Shown here: piece by piece, positions 47,785 through 60,381 of the stretch
How the letters are laid out: every line of letters starts with the position of its first letter
Position numbering within the stretch: position 1 is the first letter of the stretch
Source of the DNA: Allobacillus saliphilus
Lineage (GTDB): Bacteria > Bacillota > Bacilli > Bacillales > Alkalibacillaceae
DNA: 64,000 nt
Assembly (NCBI RefSeq): GCF_018138385.1
Contig: NZ_JAGSIE010000010.1
Location: 1 to 64,000, forward strand
Reading direction: 5' to 3'
Position numbers and translations under genes: made by a program
Notes under the pieces: generated by a model
What the model was told of the DNA's origin: nothing
What the model saw: the letters and a program-made list of their open reading frames with translations, nothing else
Database searches by the model: none

Positions 47785-48062
47785 CAAAAAAGCCCCTACA
47801 ATAATATGTAGGGACGGTTATCCGCGGTGCCACCCTGATTATAGATTTTAACAAAACCAACCTTATATACCTCATAAGTTGGTGATTGGAAAATCTATCA
47901 GCTCAATCACTGTAACGGAGTGGACCGGCGGGGATTAGCCGCTCTCTGGAATAGCGTTCAATGACATTCACTTAGCGTCTTTTACAGCCAGGAAGACACC
48001 TCTCTTGGAAGTGGCTATGTCATTTACTCGTTTCCTTCATCGATTTCGTAAATTTTACTTCT
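47785..48062 (-). promoter_or_regulatory. T-box riboswitch of the alaS operon
   Basis: On the minus strand the leader has the AGAGAG/GGTGTC Stem I features, a specifier loop reading GAAC-GCT-ATTCCAGAG with the Ala codon GCT at 47953-47955, the T-box sequence CAGGGTGGCACCGCGG (47822-47837), and a terminator stem CCCTACA/TGTAGGG followed by TTTTTT. Uncharged tRNA-Ala should pair with GCT and GGTGGCACC to favour antitermination. Confidence 0.93.
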
Positions 48063-48068
48063 GTCGCT

Positions 48069-48097
48069 ATTATATTGAATCTCTATCAGGCTGTCAA
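48069..48097 (-). promoter_or_regulatory. SigA promoter of the alaS T-box transcript
   Basis: TTGACA (48092-48097) and TATAAT (48069-48074), both perfect, at 17-base spacing. The -35 is seven bases after the stop of the small gene upstream. Confidence 0.95.
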
Positions 48098-48103
48098 TTT
48101 CTA

Positions 48104-48274
48104 CTATCGTTCATCTGAAAATAAATCCTCTAAAAAATACTCAGGTTGTTGTACTTGGCTTACCAATTCCCTTGATTGTTGCTCATGATCGATTTCAACG
48201 AGGCAATTCCAACAATAAAATCGCTCTTCGCCAATCATTCCAATGTTGCACGTATGACAGTTTGGGCATTTCAT
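48104..48274 (-). CDS. 56-residue CxxC protein, probable zinc ribbon
   Basis: This short gene begins MKCPNCHTCNIGMIGEERFY and continues with CWNC, so it has two CxxC pairs (C3/C6 and C21/C24) plus C9, consistent with a zinc ribbon at residues 3-24, followed by an acidic, Gln/Glu-rich tail. AAAGGAG lies nine bases before the ATG. I do not recognise a named family. It lies between recD2 and the alaS promoter and could be expressed with recD2. Codon use looks normal. Confidence 0.75.
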   Translation of the reverse strand: MKCPNCHTCNIGMIGEERFYCWNCLVEIDHEQQSRELVSQVQQPEYFLEDLFSDER

Positions 48275-48396
48275 GGAAAATAACTCCTTTGTATTTTCCT
48301 CTCATTTTTTGTCATGAGGGCCCAAATTATGCATATTTAGATATATTCGTTTTGGCTGTTCGACATTCGCCTTCACTATGACTCAATTTTTGTATA

Positions 48397-50829
48397 TTAA
48401 TCCATAAAATCATATGGTGATAAACCATCATCATGTTTTTCAGCATCTTCTAATGGTAGTCCTTCGTAATCGTCTTCTGATTCAATTTTTGGCTTTACTT
48501 GTTTTGTCTCGATTATTTTATCAGATGAAGCTTCGTCTTGTGTTCCACTCAGTTCTTGTGTCGAGTCGCTGACTTCAGATGCGTCATTACAATCGATTTC
48601 ATCTACACTCATTCCCCAAACATGTTTTAATCGTTCGACTAACGTCGTATTCCGGTTAAAGAAGTTCTTTTGACGCAATCCATCCATCAGTTCGTTATAT
48701 TCTCCACAAATAATGAGTGATGATTTTCCTCGTGTAATTGCTGTATAGATTAAGTTTTTTACGAGCATTCTTCTAAAAGAACGAACAATTGGAATAATAA
48801 CGATTGGAAATTCTGAGCCTTGTGATTTATGGATCGAAATCGCATAAGCGAGCATCAATTGATTGAAATCTTGCCGAGTATAGGAAACTTCCAATCCTTC
48901 AAAATCCACAATCATTTCTTCTTTTTTCGTTTCCGTTTCCGTCGGTTTTTTAATCGCTCTTATTTCTCCAATATCGCCATTAAACACCTTTTTCTCTGGT
49001 TGATTCACAAGCTGAATGACTTTGTCGCCAGATCGATAGATTGAATCAAAGTGTTTTATTTCTCGTTTTTGTTGCGAAGGTGGATTAAATAGCTGCTGCA
49101 ATGCTTCATTTAATGCATGAATGCCTGCTTTCGAACGATACATAGGAGCCAAAACTTGAATATCACGTTGTGTATAGCCTTTCGCCAATGCACGCTCTAC
49201 TATTTTTTCAATCACGACCGCTGTATTTTCTGTCGTTGTCGGGAAAAAATTAAAGTCACTGGATTTCGATAAATCAAGCTCTTCAAAACGGTCATTTTTA
49301 ATCGCATGGGCTAACTTAATAATGGATGAATTTTCTTTTTGTCGATAGATCTCTTCTAGTCTAGCTACTTTAATACAATCGGACTTCAACAAATCGGAGA
49401 GCACTTCTCCTGGCCCGACTGATGGTAACTGATCTTCATCTCCTACAAGTATGACTTTCATTGATGACGGAATCGCTTTGACCAATCGATTCGCAAGCCA
49501 AACATCGACCATGGAAAATTCATCGATGATAATTAGTTTTCCATCCAGTTGATTACCTGCATCATATTCAAACTCATTTTCTCCACTCCAACCGAGCAAG
49601 CTATGAATCGTTTTCGCTTTCATTCCTGTTGATTCACTCAATCGCTTAGCGGCACGACCCGTTGGCGCGCATAGTAAATAATCGGAGTCTTTGATCGTTT
49701 TTTCTTTATCGCACAGTTTTTGATAACTCTCCAATATACCTTTCACAACGGTGGTCTTACCAGTCCCGGGTCCCCCGGTCAATATCATGACTTTTTCATC
49801 CAACGCCATCTTGATTGCTTCATACTGCTCTTCTCCGTATGATATACCTTCACGTTCCTCTAAGTCGCCAATCAGTTTCAATAGTTCACTTTCTGCATAG
49901 GTTGCATCCTCTTTTACTTCCTGAATCCGAGCAAGTTGAGATGCAATCCCTTCTTCTGCAAAATAAAGTTGAGGTAAATAGATCCGGTTATTTTCTTTCA
50001 CGAGCAATGATTCTTCTATTAATGACTGAAAATAAATGTCAAATGAGAAGTCACCGTTAGTACCATGAGAAAACAGTAGTTCTGAAGCTTGGCGGATCAA
50101 GTATTTTTCATACACAAACACATGGCCGTTGAGTGACTCTTCTTCCAACACATGTAAAATGCCTGCTTGAATCCGTGTTGGATGATCATTACGGATTCCA
50201 ATCTGCTGGGCAATTTCATCCGCTCGTTGAAATCCGAATCCTTCAATTTGGAATACGAGTTGGTAAGGGTTCTCTGTCAACACATCCAACGTTTTTTCTT
50301 GATGTAACGCATAAATTTTTTGTGCGAGCTGAAGTCCGATTCCGTACTTGGACAATTCGACCGTTACACGATCAAAACCTTGATGAAGACGTAAATCTTG
50401 AATAAACTGCTGTTTCGTCTCTTTTTTCATCGATACGATTCCATCTAAAACCGTTTCATCCTTGAGCACTTTTTCGACCGTATCAATCCCTAATTTACCG
50501 ACGATTTTCTTCGCTGTCTTTAATCCAATTCCATAAAATAAATCACTAGCGAGATAACGGATTAAGCTTTCCTCGGTTTTCGGTAGCTCTTTTTCATAAG
50601 TGAAAACTTGAAATTGGTCCCCGAATCGAGGGTGGCTTTCCATCTTGCCGTAAAATATATAATCATTTCCATATGTAAGTTTCGGAAGATGACCTTTAAC
50701 CACAAATTCATCTTCCTTTGTGTCTAAATTCGTTTCCTCCAGCTTGATCGATGCGATAGAAAATTGTTTTTCAGCATTATGGAATATCATATGATTCAGT
50801 TGGCCTTTTATATAAAGCTGTTCAGTCAT
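48397..50829 (-). CDS. recD2: ATP-dependent RecD2-like DNA helicase
   Basis: RecD2 is a 5'-3' SF1B helicase acting in replication fork maintenance and repair without RecBC. The 810-residue protein has the RecD2-specific N-terminal extension with helix-hairpin-helix repeats (about 80-230), Walker A (LTGGPGTGKTTVVKG), Walker B (IIDEFSMVD), and C-terminal motifs (AYAISIHKSQGSEFP; AITRGK), then an acidic tail of about 70 residues. The ATG at 50827-50829 follows GGAG by nine bases; an in-frame ATG at 50847 overlaps that site. Called yrrC in B. subtilis. Confidence 0.95.
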   Translation of the reverse strand: MTEQLYIKGQLNHMIFHNAEKQFSIASIKLEETNLDTKEDEFVVKGHLPKLTYGNDYIFYGKMESHPRFGDQFQVFTYEKELPKTEESLIRYLASDLFYGIGLKTAKKIVGKLGIDTVEKVLKDETVLDGIVSMKKETKQQFIQDLRLHQGFDRVTVELSKYGIGLQLAQKIYALHQEKTLDVLTENPYQLVFQIEGFGFQRADEIAQQIGIRNDHPTRIQAGILHVLEEESLNGHVFVYEKYLIRQASELLFSHGTNGDFSFDIYFQSLIEESLLVKENNRIYLPQLYFAEEGIASQLARIQEVKEDATYAESELLKLIGDLEEREGISYGEEQYEAIKMALDEKVMILTGGPGTGKTTVVKGILESYQKLCDKEKTIKDSDYLLCAPTGRAAKRLSESTGMKAKTIHSLLGWSGENEFEYDAGNQLDGKLIIIDEFSMVDVWLANRLVKAIPSSMKVILVGDEDQLPSVGPGEVLSDLLKSDCIKVARLEEIYRQKENSSIIKLAHAIKNDRFEELDLSKSSDFNFFPTTTENTAVVIEKIVERALAKGYTQRDIQVLAPMYRSKAGIHALNEALQQLFNPPSQQKREIKHFDSIYRSGDKVIQLVNQPEKKVFNGDIGEIRAIKKPTETETKKEEMIVDFEGLEVSYTRQDFNQLMLAYAISIHKSQGSEFPIVIIPIVRSFRRMLVKNLIYTAITRGKSSLIICGEYNELMDGLRQKNFFNRNTTLVERLKHVWGMSVDEIDCNDASEVSDSTQELSGTQDEASSDKIIETKQVKPKIESEDDYEGLPLEDAEKHDDGLSPYDFMD

Positions 50830-50859
50830 TCCTTCTATCTCCTTCATCGATCAAATCAA

Positions 50860-51522
50860 TTATACTTCTTTCAAATATTCCTCGACTTTAATTTTACCAT
50901 CTGCTGCAAGCATGTGGTCCGGCTGTATATGAAGTGTTTTTTTGAAATAGGTCAATGCTTCTTGTGCTAGGTCTTTGTGTAAATAACACACTGCGATATT
51001 GTAGTGAGCATCTGCGTGTTGTTCGTCCAATTCCGTTACATACATTAACTGGGTCAATGCATGGTCGATTTGTCCATTATAAGCTAAGCTTAAACCATAT
51101 TGGAACTGAATTTCTTCATCTTTTTTGTCCAACTCGCTTGCTCGTTGAAAGTACGGAAGAGCGAGCTTTTCATTTTGTTGATTTCTTAACGTAACAGCAA
51201 GCATATAATAAGCATCTGCATCGTTTAAACCGAATTGTACAGCACTTTGAAATTCTCTTGCTGCCTGCTGATAATCTTCTTGCTCAAAATAAAGGACGCC
51301 TAAACCGTAATAAGCGGTTCCTGATTTTGAATCGATCTCAATGGCACGATTAAAAAAGTTTTTTGCTTTGTCATATTCACCGACATGGTTAAGTAAATTT
51401 CCGAAATTAATAAATCCAACAGGATCGTTTGGATTTTCCTCGATGTATTGATTGAATGTACTGGCAGCTTCCTCCAGCTCGTTCGCTTGCATGTGTTCGA
51501 TTCCTTTTTCGATTAAGTTCAT
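50860..51522 (-). CDS. yrrB: TPR-repeat protein YrrB
   Basis: The 220-residue protein is made of about six tetratricopeptide repeats (for example DPVGFINFGNLLNHVGEYDK; TAYYGLGVLYFEQEDYQQAA; ADAHYNIAVCYLHKDLAQEA), with no signal peptide. B. subtilis YrrB has this position between recD2 and mnmA, and a structural study showed a TPR superhelix. Partners here are unknown, but neighbouring mnmA and the desulfurase suggest a role near sulfur or RNA modification. Confidence 0.9.
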   Translation of the reverse strand: MNLIEKGIEHMQANELEEAASTFNQYIEENPNDPVGFINFGNLLNHVGEYDKAKNFFNRAIEIDSKSGTAYYGLGVLYFEQEDYQQAAREFQSAVQFGLNDADAYYMLAVTLRNQQNEKLALPYFQRASELDKKDEEIQFQYGLSLAYNGQIDHALTQLMYVTELDEQHADAHYNIAVCYLHKDLAQEALTYFKKTLHIQPDHMLAADGKIKVEEYLKEV

Positions 51523-51665
51523 TTCGCTCTACTCCTTTCGATTGCACAGCTATCTTCATAACCTTTACGCAAATTCATTTAACTTTTATTTTATCGTATC
51601 GCAAACCTCGTGCGAATAAATTTTTTCAAAATATGTACTTTATTTTGTTAAATAAGGCGTTTATC

Positions 51666-51699
51666 TGGCAAAAAAGCCACCACAATAATGTGCTGACTT

Positions 51700-51701
<2 letters not shown>
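51666..51701 (-). terminator. Terminator after mnmA
   Basis: AAAGTCAGCACA pairs imperfectly with TGTGGTGGCTTT on the minus strand and runs into TTTTTT. It starts at the mnmA stop codon. Confidence 0.65.
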
Positions 51702-53984
<2,283 letters not shown>

Positions 53985-54005
53985 AGAAGTCACCTACTTT
54001 TTCTA

Positions 54006-54428
54006 TTAAATATAAAACATATGCTCTTCCTGATAAATAGAGCCATCATGTTCAGCTAAATCAGCTAATGTCGTTGAATCAAGTACATCTTTCACAGCAT
54101 CACGGATTCTACGCCATAATTCTTTTTGAGCGGGTTGTTCGTCATCCATTTCTTCGACGGGACGAATCGGCCCTTCAAGTGGTCTGATGATATCAGCTGC
54201 CGTTATATTTTTTGGCTCTTCAGCTAGCAAATATCCACCCTTTGCTCCACGAACACTTTTGACTAATCCTACATTACGGAGTGGTGCAATCAATTGTTCA
54301 AGGTAATGCTCAGATAATTGATATTCTTGAGCAATTGCTTTTAGCGAAATCGGTTTTTTACTCGGGTGACCTTTCGCCAATGCGATCATTATCGTTAGTC
54401 CGTATCTCCCTTTTGTAGAGATTTTCAT
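54006..54428 (-). CDS. cymR: Rrf2-family regulator, probable CymR
   Basis: CymR represses cysteine and sulfur genes with CysK as corepressor. The 140-residue protein starts MKISTKGRYGLTIMIALAKG, has the winged helix (LKAIAQEYQLSEHYLEQLIAPLRNVGLVKSVRGAKGGYLL) and lacks the three-cysteine cluster of IscR. Position between rarA and the desulfurase matches yrzC. A possible TATAAT lies at 54496-54501 with a poor -35. Confidence 0.92.
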   Translation of the reverse strand: MKISTKGRYGLTIMIALAKGHPSKKPISLKAIAQEYQLSEHYLEQLIAPLRNVGLVKSVRGAKGGYLLAEEPKNITAADIIRPLEGPIRPVEEMDDEQPAQKELWRRIRDAVKDVLDSTTLADLAEHDGSIYQEEHMFYI

Positions 54429-54533
54429 CCTTTATCCCCCTCATTAATAAACAACGTAACAGCAAGATTGATTTCTTTGTAGAAAACCATCTGACATTAT
54501 AGCATGTTTTATAACATTGTGGAATTTAATGAA

Positions 54534-55832
54534 CTAGCGCTTTTTTGAATTCTGACGAGATTCATTCGCTAACTTTTTTAATTTCTCGTATGTTTGCGCA
54601 TATCTTTTTTCTTCACCTAACATCTTCGGCTGATAATAAGTCATGCCACGAAGTGATTCAGGTAAATATTCTTGGTAAACCCATCCCGTGGAAGAGTGGT
54701 GTGGATATTGATATTCAACCCCATGACCTAAATTGGATGCACCTGCATAATGGGAATCTTTTATATGATCAGGTATATCAGCCGTAATACCTTTTTTGAC
54801 GTGTTTAATCGCTTTGTCCAATGCTTTATATGCCGTATTCGACTTCGGTGATAAGCATAACTCAATTGTGATGACACTAAGTGGAATTCTAGCCTCAGGC
54901 AAGCCTAATCGTTCAACTGATTGGATAGCAGGTAGCACCCTTGCGGCAACGGCTGGACTAGCCAAACCAATATCCTCATATGCAATGACCAACAATCGGC
55001 GCATGATGGCTTCTAGATCGCCGCCTTCTAATAGCCTAGCTAAATAATATAAGGCGGCATCCGCGTCACTTCCCCGGATGCTTTTTTGAAAACCGGACAG
55101 AAGATCATAATAAATGTCTCCCTTATTATCATGCACAAAACCTTTGTTTTGAATGCTTGATTCAACTGTTTCGAGTTCTACTTGATAGACACCTTCATCA
55201 GTCATGTCCGAAGCGAATACCACTTCTTCTAAAATGGTCAAAGCTGTCCGTCCATCACCTGTCGTTTCGGCTATTCGTTTCAGATGCTCCTCTGAAATAT
55301 CAATCGTCATGTTTGATAACCCTTTTGGATCTTTTAACGCTCGATGAAGAAGCCCTAATATATCTTCTTTCTTTAATGGTTGCAATTGTTTAATTTGTCC
55401 ACAACGAGAGCGAATCGCATTGTTTACACTATGGTAAGGGTTTTCTGTCGTAGCACCGATAAATGTAATAATTCCTTCTTCCATTGCATTTAACAAGGTA
55501 TCCTGTTGTCCTTTATGAAAACGATGGATTTCATCAATGAACAAAAGGACATTTCTTGTTAACTTAGCTTCTTGGATAATATGCTCGACCTCTTTTTTGC
55601 TGGCACTCGTTGCATTGATCGCAAAAAATTCCATGTTAGAGGAACCCGCAATGGCATAAGCCAAAGAGGTTTTACCAGTTCCTGGAGGGCCATAAAGAAG
55701 CATTGAAGGTACATAACCATTTTTTATCATTTTATATAAAGAAGTGTCTTCACCAATGACAAGTTTTTGACCGACAACTTCTTCAATTTTCTCTGGTCGC
55801 ATACGGAAAGCAAGTGGTTCATTGTTAAACAT
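54534..55832 (-). CDS. rarA: Replication-associated recombination protein RarA
   Basis: RarA (YrvN, MgsA) is an AAA+ ATPase acting at stalled forks. The 432-residue protein has Walker A ([19 protein letters not shown]), Walker B ([16 protein letters not shown]), sensor and arginine motifs ([14 protein letters not shown]) and the C-terminal tetramerisation domain. The ATG at 55830-55832 lies six bases after AAGGAG; the extra upstream in-frame codons are rejected. Confidence 0.96.
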   Translation of the reverse strand: MFNNEPLAFRMRPEKIEEVVGQKLVIGEDTSLYKMIKNGYVPSMLLYGPPGTGKTSLAYAIAGSSNMEFFAINATSASKKEVEHIIQEAKLTRNVLLFIDEIHRFHKGQQDTLLNAMEEGIITFIGATTENPYHSVNNAIRSRCGQIKQLQPLKKEDILGLLHRALKDPKGLSNMTIDISEEHLKRIAETTGDGRTALTILEEVVFASDMTDEGVYQVELETVESSIQNKGFVHDNKGDIYYDLLSGFQKSIRGSDADAALYYLARLLEGGDLEAIMRRLLVIAYEDIGLASPAVAARVLPAIQSVERLGLPEARIPLSVITIELCLSPKSNTAYKALDKAIKHVKKGITADIPDHIKDSHYAGASNLGHGVEYQYPHHSSTGWVYQEYLPESLRGMTYYQPKMLGEEKRYAQTYEKLKKLANESRQNSKKR

Positions 55833-55990
55833 ATCGTTCTCCTTCAAATCATGTTCAATCTTTTATCTATTTTACTATATATATTCATTTATTTCTTAGT
55901 TTGAGCCTGGATTTCTATGTATATTATCTTCGCGACTTGCACATGATAGAAATAGGAAACTATCAATCGAGAACAAAAGGAGTTGGGAAT

Positions 55991-56599
55991 ATGGTTAAAG
56001 TGAGGCAAGACGCTTGGTCTCATGAAGATGATTTATTACTGGCAGAAACTGTGCTTAGACATATACGTGAAGGAAGCACACAGCTCGTAGCTTTCGAGGA
56101 AGTCGGCGACAAACTGAATCGAACGGCTGCTGCCTGTGGTTTTCGGTGGAACGCTGAAGTCCGTAAAAACTATGAAAAAGCAGTAGACTTAGCCAAAAGA
56201 CAGCGTAAGGAACGAAAAAAGGCTATGAAACAACAAGCTACAGATCGTGTAACAAGCATTTCCAGAACGAAAGAAATCAATACAACGAAACAACCTTCGA
56301 CAATTGATGAAATTATTCATTTACTAGAACAACTAAAAGAATCTACTGCATTAAACAATGAAGCTGAGTTCGAGCAAATGAAGGAATACAATCAACAATT
56401 AACAAATGAGAATGGAGAGTGGAAAGTAAAATACGAGCAACTACAGAAAGATTATGAAACGCTAAAAGAAGATTACCAGACATTTGTAAATATCATGGAT
56501 CGAGCCAGAAAAATGGTCGTATTGGATGAGGATTCATCCTTGTCTTCACCAGCATTTAAGATGGCCAAAAATGGTAATTTAGAACAGATTGCTAAGTGA
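55991..56599 (+). CDS. RsfA-family transcriptional regulator
   Basis: The 202-residue protein has an N-terminal Myb/SANT-like DNA-binding domain ([40 protein letters not shown]) and a C-terminal coiled coil (about 110-185), the RsfA/YlbO pattern. B. subtilis RsfA modulates SigF-dependent forespore genes. Which paralogue this is cannot be decided, so no symbol is given. AAAGGAG precedes the ATG at 55991; a longer upstream frame lacks a ribosome site. Confidence 0.88.
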   Translation: MVKVRQDAWSHEDDLLLAETVLRHIREGSTQLVAFEEVGDKLNRTAAACGFRWNAEVRKNYEKAVDLAKRQRKERKKAMKQQATDRVTSISRTKEINTTKQPSTIDEIIHLLEQLKESTALNNEAEFEQMKEYNQQLTNENGEWKVKYEQLQKDYETLKEDYQTFVNIMDRARKMVVLDEDSSLSSPAFKMAKNGNLEQIAK

Positions 56600-56663
56600 A
56601 ACAAACATAGCTCTAAACCCATTCATTAAGATTGTTACTAAGATTTTTTCTATAAAAATATGT

Positions 56664-56702
56664 AAAAAAGCTATTCTAAGCGATGCTTAAAATAGCTTTT
56701 TT
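56664..56702. terminator. Bidirectional terminator between the RsfA-type gene and 6S RNA
   Basis: AAAAAAGCTATT (56664-56675) pairs with AATAGCTTTTTT (56691-56702). It can end both the plus-strand regulator gene and the minus-strand 6S RNA. Confidence 0.85.
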
Positions 56703-56704
56703 CA

Positions 56705-56908
56705 TATGTACACAATCCCAATTGTGCCGTTCCTCCTTAATGTTTTGAACCCGCTCCAGGCAGGTGGGTGTCCTGTTCTGCGTCTTGTATGTCCTTAAAA
56801 AGGCATATACGCCACGCAGAAACGCCAGACTCCCTTACATAAAAGTGTTCGGTCAAAACGTACGACGGAGAAGACGAACACATTAGGATTGCTTTGTTTC
56901 AAGTTTGT
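56705..56908 (-). ncRNA. ssrS: 6S RNA (ssrS / bsrA type)
   Basis: 6S RNA mimics an open promoter and sequesters SigA RNA polymerase. On the minus strand, ends CAATCCTAATGTG and CACAATTGGGATTG pair, an apical stem TTCTGCGT/ACGCAGAA closes the top, and a central bubble lies between GTTTTGACCGAAC and GGGTTCAAAAC. The complement of the bubble reads GTTCGGTCAAAAC (56847-56859), which from memory is the start of the B. subtilis 6S-1 product RNA. A strong promoter and a terminator bound it at about 204 nt, close to B. subtilis 6S-1. Location downstream of aspS also matches. Confidence 0.93.
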
Positions 56909-56914
56909 AATCAA

Positions 56915-56943
56915 ATAATATCACATACATTTTTCAATATCAA
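56915..56943 (-). promoter_or_regulatory. SigA promoter of 6S RNA
   Basis: TTGATA (56938-56943) and TATTAT (56915-56920) at 17-base spacing, placing the start near 56908. Confidence 0.85.
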
Positions 56944-56997
56944 GGGAAACAAGCGCCCAATTTTTGGTTTTCTAAAACTTTTTTTAGAATTTTCAAC

Positions 56998-58770
56998 TTA
57001 TTCGTTTTCTTTCTTTTTCAATTCTAAATTCAAGTCAGCTAGTTGCTCATCTGATACTTGTGATGGCGCCTCTGTCAATGGATCTGACGCTGAAGCTGTT
57101 TTCGGGAAAAGAATCGTGTCACGAAGATTCGTCTTACCGGCCAAGAGCATTACCAAGCGGTCAAATCCCAAAGCAATTCCTCCGTGTGGTGGTGCACCAT
57201 ATTCCAATGCTTCCAATAAGAATCCAAATTGTTCTTCCGCTGATTCTTTTGTAAAACCAAGCGCTTCAAACATTTTGTACTGCAAATCTTTTTCGTATAT
57301 ACGCAACGACCCACCGCCAAGTTCGAATCCATTTAACACAACGTCATAAGCTTGTGCTTGGACATCTTCCGGTGAATCCGTTAGTTTTTCAATATGTTCT
57401 TGTTTAGGCATTGTAAACGGGTGGTGAGCTGCATGATAGCGTCCGTCGTCAGCATCATATTCAAATAACGGCCAATCAGTTACCCACAAGAAGTTCAGCT
57501 GATCCTCGTCAATTAAACCTAAACTTTTTCCTAATTTTAAACGCAATGCGCCTAAACTATCGTAAACAATTTGTTTTTGATCCGCAACGAACAGCAGTAA
57601 ATCATTCGCTTTTGCTCCCAATTGTTCACGTAATGAATTTGCGTCATCTTCATCGAAAAACTTAGCGATTGGACCTGTCAACTTGTCATTTTCATCAACT
57701 TTAATCCACGCTAATCCTTTCGCTCCATAGATCTTAACAAATTCAGTTAATTGGTCGATGTCTTTTCGTGAAAATTGGTCAGCCTGATTTTCTACATTCA
57801 ATGCACTCACTTGACCGCCATTTTCTACCGTTTGTTTAAACACATTAAAATTTGAAGTAGCAGCAAATGCATTAATTTGTTTTAGCTCCATACCGAAGCG
57901 TGTATCCGGTTTATCCGAACCATATCGTTCCATTGCTTCTTGATAGCTCATTCGAGGGAATGGGTTGGCGATGTCTTTACCCTTAACCTCTTTCACGACA
58001 AAACGAAGCATTTCTTCAGTCATTTTCATGATCTCTTCTTGATTCATGAAGGACGTTTCAATATCAATTTGTGTAAATTCAGGCTGACGGTCCGCACGCA
58101 AATCTTCATCACGGAAACAACGGGTAATCTGATAATACTTTTCAAATCCCGATACCATCAGCAACTGCTTAAAGAGCTGTGGTGACTGCGGCAATGCATA
58201 GAATTCACCTTCATGAACACGACTAGGAACTAAATAGTCCCTTGCGCCTTCCGGTGTACTTTTCGTTAAGACTGGCGTCTCCATCTCCAAAAAGTTTTGT
58301 CGATTTAAATATTGGCGGATAGCCTGAGCGATCTCATGACGTAAAATAAATGTTTCTTGCATGGATTTACGTCTTAAATCTAAGTAACGGTACTTTAACC
58401 GAATTTCTTCTGAAACATCGATATGTTCCTCAATCGGAATCGGTAGTCCTTTCGATTTGCTAATAATCGTTAGTTCGTTAGCTACAATTTCAAGTTCTCC
58501 TGTTTTCATCGATGGATTGATTGTACCTTCATCTCGGCGCTTCACTAAGCCCGTTACCTCGATGACATATTCACTTCGAATTTTTTCAGCTTGCTCTAAA
58601 GCTTCCTTCGATTCAGGGCTAAATACGACTTGTACGATTCCTGAGCGATCACGTAAATCAATAAAAATTAATCCGCCGAGGTCACGGCGTCGTTGAACCC
58701 ATCCTTTTAATAATACAGTCTGATTCTCTTGGTCCAGCGTGAGCATACCGCTATGTGAACGTTCGAGCAT
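56998..58770 (-). CDS. aspS: Aspartyl-tRNA synthetase
   Basis: The 590-residue class II enzyme has the N-terminal anticodon-binding OB fold ([20 protein letters not shown]), the bacterial insertion domain, and catalytic motifs ([53 protein letters not shown]). It lies one base after hisS and shares its T-box leader. Confidence 0.98.
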   Translation of the reverse strand: MLERSHSGMLTLDQENQTVLLKGWVQRRRDLGGLIFIDLRDRSGIVQVVFSPESKEALEQAEKIRSEYVIEVTGLVKRRDEGTINPSMKTGELEIVANELTIISKSKGLPIPIEEHIDVSEEIRLKYRYLDLRRKSMQETFILRHEIAQAIRQYLNRQNFLEMETPVLTKSTPEGARDYLVPSRVHEGEFYALPQSPQLFKQLLMVSGFEKYYQITRCFRDEDLRADRQPEFTQIDIETSFMNQEEIMKMTEEMLRFVVKEVKGKDIANPFPRMSYQEAMERYGSDKPDTRFGMELKQINAFAATSNFNVFKQTVENGGQVSALNVENQADQFSRKDIDQLTEFVKIYGAKGLAWIKVDENDKLTGPIAKFFDEDDANSLREQLGAKANDLLLFVADQKQIVYDSLGALRLKLGKSLGLIDEDQLNFLWVTDWPLFEYDADDGRYHAAHHPFTMPKQEHIEKLTDSPEDVQAQAYDVVLNGFELGGGSLRIYEKDLQYKMFEALGFTKESAEEQFGFLLEALEYGAPPHGGIALGFDRLVMLLAGKTNLRDTILFPKTASASDPLTEAPSQVSDEQLADLNLELKKKENE

Positions 58771-58771
58771 C

Positions 58772-60034
58772 TTATTTCCCTCCTATATATGTTGCAATCT
58801 CGTTGAGTGGAACGGTCGTTTGTTCCCCAGTTGCTAGTTCTTTTACTTGTGCTTTACCTTCATTCATTTCATTTTCACCTAGGATGACGACAAATTTTGC
58901 ATTTGCCCGCTCAGCAGCCTTAAACTGTGCTTTCATTTTTTTATTCAAATAATCTCGGTCAGCCCGAATACCTTGTTGACGTAATTGATGAGTGAGCTCA
59001 GTTGCCGTGAAAGTCACCTCTTCGCCTATCGAAACGATATAACAATCAATTCCTGCATTTGTTTCAAGCGATAGCTTTTCAGCTTCCAGTGCCATGAGTA
59101 ATCGTTCAATACTTAAGGCAAACCCGATTCCAGATGTTTCAGGACCACCCAGATCTTCAATTAAACCGTTGTAACGGCCTCCACCAGAAAGTGTTGTAAT
59201 GGAACCGAATCCATCCGCTTCACTCATGATTTCGAAGGCGGTTTGTGTATAATAATCCAACCCTCGCACTAATTTCTCATCTACCGTATAGGAAATCCCC
59301 ATTGCATCCAAATGTTTTTTGACGGATTCGAAGTAGTTGCTCGAATACTCATTGAGGTAATCCAAAATAGATGGAGCTGTCTTCATCGCTGGGTGATCTT
59401 GATCGACTTTACAATCCAGTAAACGAAGTGGGTTCTTCTCTAATCTCACCTGGCAATCTTGGCATAGCTCCTCTTGATGTGGTTGAAAATGATCGATTAA
59501 TGCTTTTCGATGATTTTGACGACTTTCATAGTCACCTAAACTATTGATGACTAACTTCAGTGATTTCAGTCCAAAAGCTTCGTAGCACTCCATCGCAAAC
59601 GCTAAAACTTCTGCATCAATTGCAGGATTGTCACTGCCAATCGCTTCTATACCAAACTGAGTGAATTGGCGTGTGCGTCCTTGCTGAGGCCGTTCATATC
59701 TGAACATTGGACCAATATAATACAATTTAGTAGGTTGTTCTGGTAAACCATGCATTTTATGTTGTACATAAGATCTTGCTACTGAGGCTGTACCTTCAGG
59801 TCGTAGTGTTAAACTTCTACCACCTCTGTCTTCAAATGTGTACATCTCTTTTTGTACGATGTCTGTTGTATCCCCGACACCTCGCTGAAATAGTTCAGTC
59901 CGTTCAAACATTGGTGTTCGTATTTCTCTATAATGATATTTTTCAGATAATCTTCTTAACGTATTTTCAATGACTTGCCATTTTTCCGTTGCTTCTGGCA
60001 ATAGATCTTCCGTACCTCTAGGTATATGGATCAA
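58772..60034 (-). CDS. hisS: Histidyl-tRNA synthetase
   Basis: The 420-residue class II enzyme has the family motifs ([62 protein letters not shown]) and a C-terminal anticodon domain. The TTG at 60032-60034 ([10 protein letters not shown]) lies eight bases after GGAGG; two other in-frame TTG codons lie too close to or before that site. It is the first gene of the T-box-controlled hisS-aspS operon. Confidence 0.96.
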   Translation of the reverse strand: MIHIPRGTEDLLPEATEKWQVIENTLRRLSEKYHYREIRTPMFERTELFQRGVGDTTDIVQKEMYTFEDRGGRSLTLRPEGTASVARSYVQHKMHGLPEQPTKLYYIGPMFRYERPQQGRTRQFTQFGIEAIGSDNPAIDAEVLAFAMECYEAFGLKSLKLVINSLGDYESRQNHRKALIDHFQPHQEELCQDCQVRLEKNPLRLLDCKVDQDHPAMKTAPSILDYLNEYSSNYFESVKKHLDAMGISYTVDEKLVRGLDYYTQTAFEIMSEADGFGSITTLSGGGRYNGLIEDLGGPETSGIGFALSIERLLMALEAEKLSLETNAGIDCYIVSIGEEVTFTATELTHQLRQQGIRADRDYLNKKMKAQFKAAERANAKFVVILGENEMNEGKAQVKELATGEQTTVPLNEIATYIGGK

Positions 60035-60074
60035 CGTCAATTCCTCCTTCAATTTTATGTAATTCTTTTGAAAA

Positions 60075-60346
60075 TAAAAAAATCCCTATCAATCCACATT
60101 TCAATTGATAGGGACGAGTTTACCCGTGTTGCCACCCTGATTAAAGCAACCTAAGAAAGTTGCTTTCACTTCATTTCAATAACGCCTTTAGCGGCCTAAA
60201 CCTACTTTTATTTCGGTAAGGCACCTCCAGAATGTCTTTCACAAAGGACATATGAGCCTGCTTTCAGCCATTGGCAAACTCTCTCTGGAATATGTGTTTC
60301 TTTGCTACTTTTTCCTTCATAGGTATTCATTATTATTCAATTAATT
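60075..60346 (-). promoter_or_regulatory. T-box riboswitch of hisS-aspS, Asp specifier
   Basis: On the minus strand the leader has Stem I with AGAGAG and GCTGAAAGCAGGC, a specifier loop GAAA-GAC-ATTCTGGAG with codon GAC (Asp, 60234-60236), the T-box CAGGGTGGCAACACGGG (60123-60139), and a terminator stem CCCTATCAAT/ATTGATAGGG followed by seven Ts. Aligning the specifier loop with the alaS leader (GAAC-GCT-ATTCCAGAG) supports the GAC assignment, so the pair is expected to respond to uncharged tRNA-Asp. Confidence 0.9.
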
Positions 60347-60352
60347 TAAATT

Positions 60353-60381
60353 ATCATAGCTATATTTAATTAGCTTGTCAA
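60353..60381 (-). promoter_or_regulatory. SigA promoter of the hisS-aspS T-box transcript
   Basis: TTGACA (60376-60381, overlapping the dtd stop codon) and TATGAT (60353-60358) at 17-base spacing. Confidence 0.9.

Noticed and set aside
56711-56891. 6S RNA on the plus strand
   Set aside because: The folding is symmetric, but the product-RNA sequence GTTCGGTCAAAAC lies on the plus strand, so the RNA itself is on the minus strand, where a good promoter and terminator also lie.
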